Source: Tateyamaria sp.
GTDB lineage: Bacteria > Pseudomonadota > Alphaproteobacteria > Rhodobacterales > Rhodobacteraceae
Direction of reading: 5' to 3'
DNA length: 13,314 nt
Assembly: GCA_018668195.1 (NCBI GenBank)
Contig: JABITU010000177.1
Coordinates: 1 to 13,314, forward strand
A program made the position numbers and the translations under genes. Shown here piece after piece: positions 7,209-13,314 of this stretch. Position 1 is the first letter of the stretch. The number at the start of each line of letters is the position of its first letter. The notes beneath the pieces were generated by a model that searched no databases, was not told where the DNA came from, and saw only the letters and a list, made by a program, of their open reading frames with translations.

Positions 7209-8315
7209 CTAATACCTCGGCCGCATCCAGCGGTCTGCCGCCTTAATCAGGATTGTCATCGCAATCACGATTACCACCAAATAGAACATGGCCAACATAG
7301 TGCCGTACCCCACGTTAGAACGATCGCGGTATTCTCGGAAGATAAACGACGTCACGCTGTCAGTCGCACCTCCTGGCCCGCCGGAGGTGACGTTTATAAT
7401 GATATCCGCCAGTTTGAGCTTGAAAATGATGCGGATTAGGATCGCGGTTATCGATACCGGTAGCATCAATGGGAAGGTCACCTCCCAGAAACGTGTCCAG
7501 GCGCTGGCTCCGTCTACTTCAGCAGCCTCGTGCAACTCTTTGGGAATGGCCTGAAGTCCTGCGAGAATCATGATCATCATGAAAGGAATATAGGTCCAAG
7601 CATCCATCAACATGATCATCAAGCGGGCAATTTCAGGCGAAGAAAAGAATGACGGATTGTCCACACCCATTTCACGTAGCATGCGCGCGATTGGACCAAA
7701 GCGGTTTTCTAGCATCGACTTGCCAATCATCCACGATACGGCAACCGGAGAAAGCATCAAAGGCAACAGAAAAGCGACCCGAAAAAATTTGCGCCCTTTG
7801 ATTTGGGCATTCAGCAAAAGCGCCAAACCAAAGGCAATTGCGTATTCCACAATGATGGCTAGTGAATACCAAATCATGTTGCGCATGGCGTTCCAGTAGA
7901 ACGGATCTGTCCACATCTGGCGGACGTTGTCCCAACCGTTGAATTGCCTGCCATTGGGCGAGGCAAGGTTCCAGTCCGAGAATGCGATGACCAAACCAAA
8001 AAGCAGCGGAAAGACCACCATCGACACAACAAATAGAGTGGCTGGTAAAACAAACAGTGTGCGTTTGCCATGTTCGCCCCGTGCGATTACTTGACCTGCA
8101 CACAGACAGATGGCCCATAGAATGTATGCATAAAGTGTTGGACGCCAGGTTTCGAACCCGATGCCGACCAAACCATTCTGATCTGCAGCTTGCAACGCGG
8201 CAACGAAAAGCATCAGTACGGCCGAGCCCCAAACTATGCTTTGGCCAAACCGTCGACGCTGATCAGAAATATTGTCAGCAGTCACAACGTGAAGCAGATC
8301 ACCTTCTGTATTCAT
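7209..8315 (-). CDS. Carbohydrate ABC transporter permease, MalF/UgpA type
   Basis: A 368-residue inner-membrane partner of the MalG-type permease. Two extra hydrophobic segments near 27-44 and 60-78 come before the core, which is longer at the N-terminus than the roughly 290-310 residues of UgpA-like proteins. Core helices lie around 87-112, 146-169, 178-197, 231-252, 283-300 and 340-358. The EAA loop reads LHEAAEVDG (261-269), then FPLMLPVS (281-288). The periplasmic P2 loop is short, unlike E. coli MalF. ATG 8315 has GAGG ten bases upstream and lies 69 bases after the solute-binding protein gene, with a strong hairpin between. The stop leads straight into the next permease start. Confidence 0.92.
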   Translation of the reverse strand: MNTEGDLLHVVTADNISDQRRRFGQSIVWGSAVLMLFVAALQAADQNGLVGIGFETWRPTLYAYILWAICLCAGQVIARGEHGKRTLFVLPATLFVVSMVVFPLLFGLVIAFSDWNLASPNGRQFNGWDNVRQMWTDPFYWNAMRNMIWYSLAIIVEYAIAFGLALLLNAQIKGRKFFRVAFLLPLMLSPVAVSWMIGKSMLENRFGPIARMLREMGVDNPSFFSSPEIARLMIMLMDAWTYIPFMMIMILAGLQAIPKELHEAAEVDGASAWTRFWEVTFPLMLPVSITAILIRIIFKLKLADIIINVTSGGPGGATDSVTSFIFREYRDRSNVGYGTMLAMFYLVVIVIAMTILIKAADRWMRPRY

Positions 8316-8347
8316 GGCAATTCGGCCTCGGGTTGGGGTTTTGGGGT

Positions 8348-8374
8348 CAGACCGCCGGGTGTGCCGGCGGTCTG
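8348..8374 (-). promoter_or_regulatory. Intercistronic hairpin between the binding protein and permease genes
   Basis: A perfect 11-bp stem, CAGACCGCCGG with CCGGCGGTCTG, around a five-base loop lies 10 bases after the binding-protein stop. The bases that follow on the minus strand are C- and A-rich with no T run, so it is not a standard intrinsic terminator. It probably protects the 3' end of the binding-protein message or partly attenuates transcription, which would give more binding protein than permease, as in other sugar ABC operons. Confidence 0.7.
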
Positions 8375-8384
8375 TATGTCATGC

Positions 8385-10019
8385 TCAGAGACCAAGCGAA
8401 GCTTTGTAGAGCGCAACCTGCTTGTCGCGACCAATCTGATCTGTGATTTTTTCCCAAGCCGCAGCGATTGCATCGCCGATTTCCTGTGCAGATGCATACT
8501 GACCTGCATACCCTTTCGCCAGCTCGTCTTCGGCAACTGAATAATACTGGAAGATGCCAGGGATACGAGGCTCAATCGCTGCGTTTTCGTGATTGTAGCT
8601 GTCTGCGTTTGAACCGAGATAATCCTCGATGTAGGCGCGATCATACCCGGCCGCTTCCCATTCGTCGTATTGGAAGTGCGAGTTTCTATAGGGTTGGAAG
8701 CCGGATGGATAGGCTGACATCCAAAGCGACAAGTCCTTGCCACCCAAATGTGCCGCTGCACTCCATGCCGCTTTGCGCTTCTTGTCGTCGCCTTGAACGT
8801 TCTTGGTCACATAGACGCCCCAGCCGAGGTAGGCCATGTTTGGAGCCTCGTTGTAGGTATCTTCCCAAGCGCCAGACTGGCTATTGTAGACACGATCAGA
8901 GCCGGGGTTGATCCCAAAGCCCACGACATCACCAACGACAGAGGTGTCCGACGTACGTGCGTTGGAACCGATGTCGCCCCACCACATCAACATCGAACCG
9001 GTACCCGCAAGGAACTGTTGAAAGCCAGTTGTTCCTGGATCAGCGTTAATCTGGTCCGCTGGATACGCGCCTGCCTCGATCAGATCGAGAACGTCCTGAA
9101 TCGCCTGAACCCAAGCGGGGTTATTGACCCGCGGCTTCATTGTGTCAGGATCAAACAGCCAAGCGGGGTCTGATGGGTGCTTGGCATAGGCTGCCGCGCG
9201 GTTTTCAAGGAAGTAGAAGCCAAAGCCACCCCATCCTTTGAGCGGATCGAGATAGCCGTGAGCCGGCAGACCCGTCAGAGGGTCCTCTTTCCCGATTAGC
9301 GCCTTGGAGGCTGCATTGACCTCTTGCCATGTCTTCGGAACGGACGCGCCGCCAATTGCACCTTCACCGAAATAATCGGTCCGATAACAGAAGGTATGGC
9401 AATCGCCGTCGATGGTAACGCGGTATTTCTTGCCGTCCCACGTTCCTACAGGTGGCTGCAAATAACTCACGAGATCGTCGGCTTCGATTTGTTCTTCGAC
9501 CCACGCAGGCATCTCGTCCAATAGGCCCTTACCGGCTGTGTCACCTTCAAAAGGTGCGCCCATTTCGATGATGTCGAAGTCGACGGTGCCGGTGGCAATC
9601 GCCTGTTGCAAACGTGGATTATAATCCGCCTGCGCAAGGTCGACCCAGTTAATTTTAGCTCCTGTGTAGGCCTCCCAAGGTTTCAGGAATCCACGGAATA
9701 AAAAGTTGTGCAGGTTCTGGTTGTTGAGGCCCATAAAAGTAAGCTCAACGCCTTCAAATTCGCCTTCAGCTACCCGCTCTTTGGTGGGGCCAAGACACAA
9801 ACCACCAACCTTTTGCCAATCAGCATCTGTAGGTGAGCCTGCGCCAACCCCAGGAATTTTCAAAATTTCTGCACGCAACGCCGCATGGCCGCCTGCGACA
9901 GCTTGTTTGGGCGCAAACCCTCCCATGGCAGCGAGGGCTCCAACGCTGGCCGCCCCTTGAAGCATTTTGCGACGGTTCAGTTGCCGTTGCATAATGGTCT
10001 TATAATGTTCGACTTTCAT
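8385..10019 (-). CDS. Tat-exported extracellular solute-binding protein of a sugar ABC importer
   Basis: A 544-residue periplasmic receptor, first gene of the minus-strand transporter operon. A twin-arginine signal is visible: NRRKML (15-20) with RR at 16-17, a hydrophobic stretch to about 35, then KQAVA-GG with likely cleavage after A42. The mature part has features of family 1 binding proteins: a VELTFMGLNNQNLHNFL strand-helix near the start, NWVDLAQADYNPRLQQAIATG, FDIIEMGAPF, and a late GWGVYVTKN segment. It is about 100 residues longer than typical MalE/UgpB proteins. ATG 10019 has GGGAG eight bases ahead; a second ATG at residue 10 would also keep the signal. Folded export through Tat suggests a cofactor or tight early folding, but that is inference. 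Ligand unknown. Confidence 0.9.
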   Translation of the reverse strand: MKVEHYKTIMQRQLNRRKMLQGAASVGALAAMGGFAPKQAVAGGHAALRAEILKIPGVGAGSPTDADWQKVGGLCLGPTKERVAEGEFEGVELTFMGLNNQNLHNFLFRGFLKPWEAYTGAKINWVDLAQADYNPRLQQAIATGTVDFDIIEMGAPFEGDTAGKGLLDEMPAWVEEQIEADDLVSYLQPPVGTWDGKKYRVTIDGDCHTFCYRTDYFGEGAIGGASVPKTWQEVNAASKALIGKEDPLTGLPAHGYLDPLKGWGGFGFYFLENRAAAYAKHPSDPAWLFDPDTMKPRVNNPAWVQAIQDVLDLIEAGAYPADQINADPGTTGFQQFLAGTGSMLMWWGDIGSNARTSDTSVVGDVVGFGINPGSDRVYNSQSGAWEDTYNEAPNMAYLGWGVYVTKNVQGDDKKRKAAWSAAAHLGGKDLSLWMSAYPSGFQPYRNSHFQYDEWEAAGYDRAYIEDYLGSNADSYNHENAAIEPRIPGIFQYYSVAEDELAKGYAGQYASAQEIGDAIAAAWEKITDQIGRDKQVALYKASLGL

Positions 10020-10271
10020 TTCAATTTCTCCCTTTCAGCAAACCTGCGCCTCTGTACGAGCAGCCATTAATCGTTTGAGTTTCAGTCGCTCAGTCAATGA
10101 GCGTCAAAAACGACCGATAGCAGACTCAAGAAACGGTTTAACTGAGTTCAAGGTCCTTCTAAAACTCGTGCCTGTCAAGCTACTAACATGCTAGTCAGGT
10201 CAGAACTGGACAAAGGTCAGGCCATAGGCTACCCAGATTGCACAGGGGTTCCTGGGACAAAGGGGGGTGCA
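10020..10271. promoter_or_regulatory. Divergent control region between the transporter operons
   Basis: 252 bases separate the binding-protein and ATPase genes. The region holds operator copy 2 (10183-10195), a TTGACA on the minus strand at 10178-10173 that would suit a -35 box although I see no convincing -10 at 16-18 bases, two AGGTCAG repeats at 10197 and 10214, and a small hairpin at 10087-10103 (CGCTCA, five-base loop, TGAGCG) that would fall in the 5' leader of the binding-protein message. GGGGGG just before 10272 is the ATPase ribosome site. No further gene is visible. Confidence 0.55.
10183..10195 (+). promoter_or_regulatory. Putative operator, copy 2 (CTAACATGCTAGT)
   Basis: Matches copy 1 at 1506-1518 in 12 of 13 bases. 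In this copy the first 12 bases form a palindrome apart from the single pair at positions 4 and 9. It lies 163 bases ahead of the binding-protein start and 76 bases ahead of the ATPase start, and immediately next to the TTGACA on the minus strand. This is where a repressor or activator could serve both operons. Confidence 0.5.
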
Positions 10272-11339
10272 ATGGCCGAAGTTTCCGTCAAGCAAGTAAG
10301 CAAGAATTATGGTGACGCAGCCGTAATACATTGCATTGATGTAGACATTGCAGACGGTGAATTTGTGGTTCTTGTTGGCCCATCTGGTTGCGGCAAATCC
10401 ACCCTTTTACGGATGATCGCAGGATTGGAAGAAATCACATCAGGGGACGTTACAATTGGTGACCGCCGGGTAAACAACCTCTCTCCAAGCGAGCGCGATA
10501 TCGCGATGGTCTTCCAGTCTTATGCGCTTTACCCGCACAAAACGGTCGAAGCCAACATGGGCTTTGCACTGAAATTGCGGAAGTTGGACAAAGCTGAGGT
10601 CAAACGGCAGGTGGCTGACGCCGCCGAAACCCTAGGCTTGACGCCCTATCTCAGGCGATATCCAAGAGCGCTGTCGGGGGGGCAGCGTCAACGGGTGGCT
10701 ATGGGTCGGGCGATCGTCAGAAATCCTCAAGTGTTCCTTTTCGACGAACCTTTGTCGAACCTTGATGCAAAATTGCGCGTTCAGATGCGAACCGAAATAC
10801 GAGAGCTACATCAGCGCCTGCAAACAACAACTGTTTATGTAACACATGACCAGATTGAAGCTATGACAATGGCGGACAAGATTGTTGTTTTGAACGAGGG
10901 CCATGTTGAACAAATTGGCAGCCCACTCGACCTATATGATCGTCCCAAAAACAAGTTTGTAGCCAGTTTTATCGGGTCACCTTCGATGAACCTAATGACG
11001 GGTGATGTTGTCTCCGTCGATAAGGGTGAGGCCAAATTATCTTTGGCTGGCGCGACACTAATAATTCCTGCGCCAAAAGGCCTCGTGGCAGGTCGCAAGA
11101 TCAGTGTTGGTGTTCGACCAGAGCACCTTGAGTTGGCAAGTTCCGGATTGCGTTCAAAGGTCCGAGTGGTGGAGCCGACTGGGTCTGAAATTCACGTGGT
11201 GTTCCAATTTCAGGATCAGGAAATCACCGCAGTCTTTCGCGAGCGCCATACTCTGGCACCGGGTGAAGAAGTGTTCCTTGGGGTCGAAACGGATCAAGTG
11301 CATTTATTTGACGAAGAAACAGGCGAACGAATTGGTTGA
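10272..11339 (+). CDS. Sugar ABC transporter ATPase, MalK/UgpC type
   Basis: A 355-residue cytoplasmic ATPase that would dock on the EAA loops of the two permeases. All nucleotide motifs are present: Walker A GPSGCGKS (36-43), Q-loop Q82 in FQSYALYPH, signature LSGGQRQR (134-141), Walker B VFLFDEP (155-160, catalytic E159), D-loop SNLD and switch H192 in THDQIEAM. The C-terminal third (about 235-355) is the OB/TOBE regulatory domain of the MalK subfamily, with VGVRPEHLEL and a closing VHLFDEETGERIG. The start is ATG 10272, with an AGGGGGG tract just upstream. An in-frame ATG at 10188 overlaps the operator, lacks a ribosome site and would add 28 non-family residues. It is encoded apart from its permeases, on the opposite strand, at the head of an operon with fucU and a kinase. 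Confidence 0.94.
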   Translation: MAEVSVKQVSKNYGDAAVIHCIDVDIADGEFVVLVGPSGCGKSTLLRMIAGLEEITSGDVTIGDRRVNNLSPSERDIAMVFQSYALYPHKTVEANMGFALKLRKLDKAEVKRQVADAAETLGLTPYLRRYPRALSGGQRQRVAMGRAIVRNPQVFLFDEPLSNLDAKLRVQMRTEIRELHQRLQTTTVYVTHDQIEAMTMADKIVVLNEGHVEQIGSPLDLYDRPKNKFVASFIGSPSMNLMTGDVVSVDKGEAKLSLAGATLIIPAPKGLVAGRKISVGVRPEHLELASSGLRSKVRVVEPTGSEIHVVFQFQDQEITAVFRERHTLAPGEEVFLGVETDQVHLFDEETGERIG

Positions 11340-11412
11340 CTTAAGGCGTTCGTCCCGTTTTGGATCTGACAGATTTGCGTCATTTTCAGCTTTGAATGGA
11401 GAGGTGTAAAAA

Positions 11413-11865
11413 ATGTTAAAAGGTATTGATCCGCGGTTAAATGCCGACGTGCTGCATTGCCTGCGCGCAATGGGGCACGGGGATGCCTTGGTGATTACGG
11501 ATACCAATTTTCCCGCAGACAGCGTAGCACGCGAAACTGTCCTTGGTGAACTTTTGCGTATGGAAAATCTAACCTGCGCTGAGGCGATTAAGTCAATTCT
11601 TTCAGTTCTTCCGCTTGATACATTCGTAGATGATTTCGCCATACGCATGGAGGTCGTTGATGACCCCAACCAGATACCGGAAGTGCAGAATGAAGTGCAG
11701 GCGCAGATTGATCTGGCAGAAGGCGAACCCCGCCCGATGCTGAGCGTCGAACGATTTTCCTTTTATGACCTAGCGCGCAAAAGCTATGCGGTCATTCAAA
11801 CGGGCGAGCGGCGCTTCTATGGCTGCTTTGTCCTGCGTAAAGGCGTGCTTGGGCCAGATGAATGA
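11413..11865 (+). CDS. fucU: FucU-type sugar mutarotase (RbsD/FucU family)
   Basis: A 150-residue cytoplasmic protein, close to the usual 140-150. MLKGIDPRLNADVL followed by MGHGDALVITDTNFPA (20-35) carries the catalytic His22 of the RbsD/FucU fold. The C-terminal block SFYDLARKSYAV and TGERRFYGCFVLRKGV is FucU-like rather than RbsD-like. The family interconverts anomers of L-fucose and, more weakly, other sugars, supplying the form the next enzyme needs, and usually works as a ring-shaped oligomer. ATG 11413 follows GGAGAGG at a good distance, 73 bases after the ATPase gene. The stop overlaps the kinase start (ATGA), so the two are coupled. A mutarotase beside an aldose dehydrogenase and a lactonase fits an oxidative L-fucose-like route; a substrate other than fucose is possible. 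Confidence 0.88.
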   Translation: MLKGIDPRLNADVLHCLRAMGHGDALVITDTNFPADSVARETVLGELLRMENLTCAEAIKSILSVLPLDTFVDDFAIRMEVVDDPNQIPEVQNEVQAQIDLAEGEPRPMLSVERFSFYDLARKSYAVIQTGERRFYGCFVLRKGVLGPDE

Positions 11866-12794
11866 GCCTTGATGTTGTCATTCTAGGTGTATTCGTGGCT
11901 GACACGGCCTACCGGGCTGAACGCCAGCCTAATATGGGCGAAACTATTCTTGGGCAGTCTTTTACGCTGGGTCCGGGTGGCAAAGGATCCAATCAGGCGG
12001 TGGCCGCTGGCAAGGCCGGGGCATCTGTCGGGTTCATCACGAAACTAGGTAAGGATCCCTTTGCCGACATGGCGCTGACGACTTGGGATACGGCGGGGGT
12101 GACATCGCTCGCGACCCAACATGCCGACAGCTATACCGGTGCGGCCTATATTTTTGTTGATGAAAAGACCGGAGACAATGCAATTATTGTCTGCCCTGGC
12201 GTGGCAACGTCAATCAACCGTTCGGACATAGATAATCACAAACAGACCATTGCACAGTGTAAGGTGTTCCTGACCCAACTCGAACAGCCTTTGGATGCGG
12301 CTGAATTCGCTTTGGCCTGTGCAAAAGAAGCGGGCGCGACCACCATCCTCAACCCAGCACCAGCGGCTGACTTGCCAGCCTCCCTGATCGCTCTTTGCGA
12401 CTATGTGACCCCAAATGAAACTGAAGCGGAGACCATCACCGGCGTCCTGGTTTCTTCGGTCGCAGAGGCAGTCAAGGCTGCTGAAGTATTGCTCAACTTA
12501 GGAGCGGGGGCAGCCATAATAACGCTAGGTGAAAATGGATGTCTCTATCATGATGGAACCAGCCCAGTTCACGTACCAGCGATCACGGCTGGGCCGGTCG
12601 TTGAAACGACTGGCGCGGGCGACGCATTCAACGGCGGACTTGCTGCCGCCCTTGCCGAAGGGAAACTGCCGCTTGATGCAATCCGGTTTGGAACAGCGAC
12701 TGCCGCTATATCAGTGATTCGATCAGGGACAGCGCCATCCATGCCCGACCGAAATGAAATCGAAACACTCTTACGGCGCCAGTTCACGTTGTGA
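11862..12794 (+). CDS. PfkB-family sugar kinase (ribokinase-like)
   Basis: A 310-residue cytoplasmic kinase of ribokinase length. It has the sugar-binding GGKGSNQAVAAG (39-50), the magnesium-linked NETE (185-188) and the ATP/anion-hole signature TTGAGDAFNGG (249-259) with catalytic D254. The N-terminus reads VVILGVFVADTAYRAERQPNMGETILG instead of the usual GSINxD form of true ribokinases. That replaces the first sugar-contact segment and suggests a different furanose or related substrate. Translation starts at ATG 11862 within the fucU stop (ATGA), so mutarotase and kinase are made together, as in rbsD-rbsK pairs. It is the last gene of the ATPase operon and the second sugar kinase of the locus, unrelated in fold to the FGGY kinase. 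I call it ribokinase-like without assigning ribose. Confidence 0.9.
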   Translation: MSLDVVILGVFVADTAYRAERQPNMGETILGQSFTLGPGGKGSNQAVAAGKAGASVGFITKLGKDPFADMALTTWDTAGVTSLATQHADSYTGAAYIFVDEKTGDNAIIVCPGVATSINRSDIDNHKQTIAQCKVFLTQLEQPLDAAEFALACAKEAGATTILNPAPAADLPASLIALCDYVTPNETEAETITGVLVSSVAEAVKAAEVLLNLGAGAAIITLGENGCLYHDGTSPVHVPAITAGPVVETTGAGDAFNGGLAAALAEGKLPLDAIRFGTATAAISVIRSGTAPSMPDRNEIETLLRRQFTL

Positions 12795-12840
12795 GGTTTC
12801 AACTGTCTGATGTCAGTCCTCGTGGATCGAATTGGACTTT

Positions 12841-12864
12841 ATAAGTATGATAATGCTTACTTAT
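12841..12864. repeat. AT-rich inverted repeat after the kinase operon
   Basis: ATAAGTA (12841-12847) is exactly complementary to TACTTAT (12858-12864) across ten bases, 46 bases after the kinase stop. It may be a weak terminator or lie at the edge of an insertion, but the stem has almost no GC and no T run follows. The interval 12795-12870 shows nothing else I can name. Confidence 0.35.
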
Positions 12865-12870
12865 TTGAAG

Positions 12871-13314
12871 TGTTCCAACAAAATTGGACAGCGTGCTAGG
12901 TTGTATCCAAAACAAACGAACGGATACGTAACTGACAAATTGACGGAGCTTTTCAGACAAGTTTAAGTCTGGTCTTGCCCCAGTTTCGTTTCGGTATTTT
13001 TCGAGCAATGTTTGCTATGAAAGAGATTAAGAATAGCCCTAAGATACGCAAACGAGTTCAAGCGTGATGCTGTTTGTATGGCGACCACCAATGGCGTAAC
13101 ACGACCTCAAAATTCATCAGATTTGGGCGTAGGTCGCTCGACTTTGAACAAATGGGTTCAGCAACATCAACATGACGATCTTATGTCGGGTTCGCATGAG
13201 GGCTTCGAAAAGGAGAATAAACGTAGTCGCAAGGGAATCTGGCTGCTTTGCGGGTATAGGGCGGTGTGTTTAAAAAACCGTTCCGGGTTTGAGCCCATCT
13301 TTGCGCGGTTGCAA
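12871..13314 (+). mobile_element. Left part of a decayed IS3-family insertion sequence, cut by the window edge
   Basis: A TG-starting end with AAAATTGGACAG, of the type seen at IS3-family termini, begins about 12871. About 145 bases later an orfA-like reading frame follows in the inward direction. The non-coding leader contains a small inverted repeat (GTATCC 12903-12908 with GGATAC 12922-12927). The right end and orfB, if still present, lie beyond the window, so boundaries and target duplication cannot be checked. The end position is an estimate. Confidence 0.5.
13017..13314 (+). pseudogene. Degraded IS3-family transposase OrfA
   Basis: ATG 13017 gives MKEIKNSP. The reading then shifts by one base near 13041 into RYANEFKRDAV, and continues open for 91 codons to the edge. 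The second frame has the helix-turn-helix of IS3 OrfA proteins (TRPQ, SDLGVGRSTLNKWVQQHQ), DDLMSG, and a worn leucine-zipper-like stretch EKENKRSRKGIWLL. Relative to the pattern I recall for such proteins (RLRKE, LLREER), several positions look decayed to S, G, W and C. AAAAAAC at 13272-13278 sits where IS3 elements carry their frameshift heptamer. OrfA would bind element ends, but this copy is probably inactive because of the shift and substitutions. An in-frame ATG at 13078 would give only a shortened product. Confidence 0.65.

Noticed and set aside
8190..8911. Plus-strand frames of 116-147 codons opposite the binding protein and permease
   Set aside because: They are composition-driven shadows of strongly supported minus-strand genes and cross the intercistronic hairpin.
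10188..10271. Upstream ATG for the ABC ATPase
   Set aside because: It lies inside the operator-like element, without a ribosome site, and adds 28 residues foreign to MalK proteins.
1..13314. CRISPR array, tRNA or rRNA genes
   Set aside because: I saw no regularly spaced direct repeats, no tRNA-like cloverleaf and no rRNA-like sequence.

Overview
The window looks like part of a carbohydrate-uptake and catabolism locus from an alphaproteobacterium, most likely a marine Roseobacter-type Rhodobacterales member. This is inferred from protein style, moderate GC, the mix of gene families and the type of IS remnant; no rRNA or tRNA is present to confirm it.

Layout. (a) 1-1491, minus strand: an aldo/keto reductase followed by a lactonase-type amidohydrolase cut by the left edge and starting on TTG. 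(b) 1579-4936, plus strand: a tightly overlapping trio of a BtpA/SgcQ-family protein, an M42 metallopeptidase-like protein (SgcX/FrvX type) and an FGGY sugar kinase. (c) 4937-5179: a convergent gap with a possible terminator hairpin and a possible broken reading frame. (d) 5180-10019, minus strand: read in transcription order, a Tat-exported solute-binding protein, an intercistronic hairpin, two ABC permeases and a membrane fatty-acid-desaturase-like di-iron protein. (e) 10272-12794, plus strand: the MalK/UgpC-type ATPase, a FucU-type sugar mutarotase and a ribokinase-like PfkB kinase. (f) 12871-13314: the decayed left end of an IS3-family insertion sequence running off the right edge.

How it may work. 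One complete CUT1-type ABC importer is split over two divergent operons. The imported sugar could be equilibrated between anomers by the FucU-like protein. It could then be oxidised at C1 by the aldo/keto reductase and opened by the lactonase, which matches the logic of oxidative L-fucose-type catabolism. It could also be phosphorylated by one of two unrelated kinases. The SgcQ/SgcX-like pair and the desaturase have no obvious place in a textbook sugar pathway and are the most unusual parts. The substrate cannot be fixed from sequence alone.

Regulation. Two divergent intergenic regions 8.7 kb apart share a 13-base element (12/13 identical, consensus CTRACATGCTAGT, nearly palindromic). This suggests that one regulator, not encoded in this window, controls all four operons as a single regulon.
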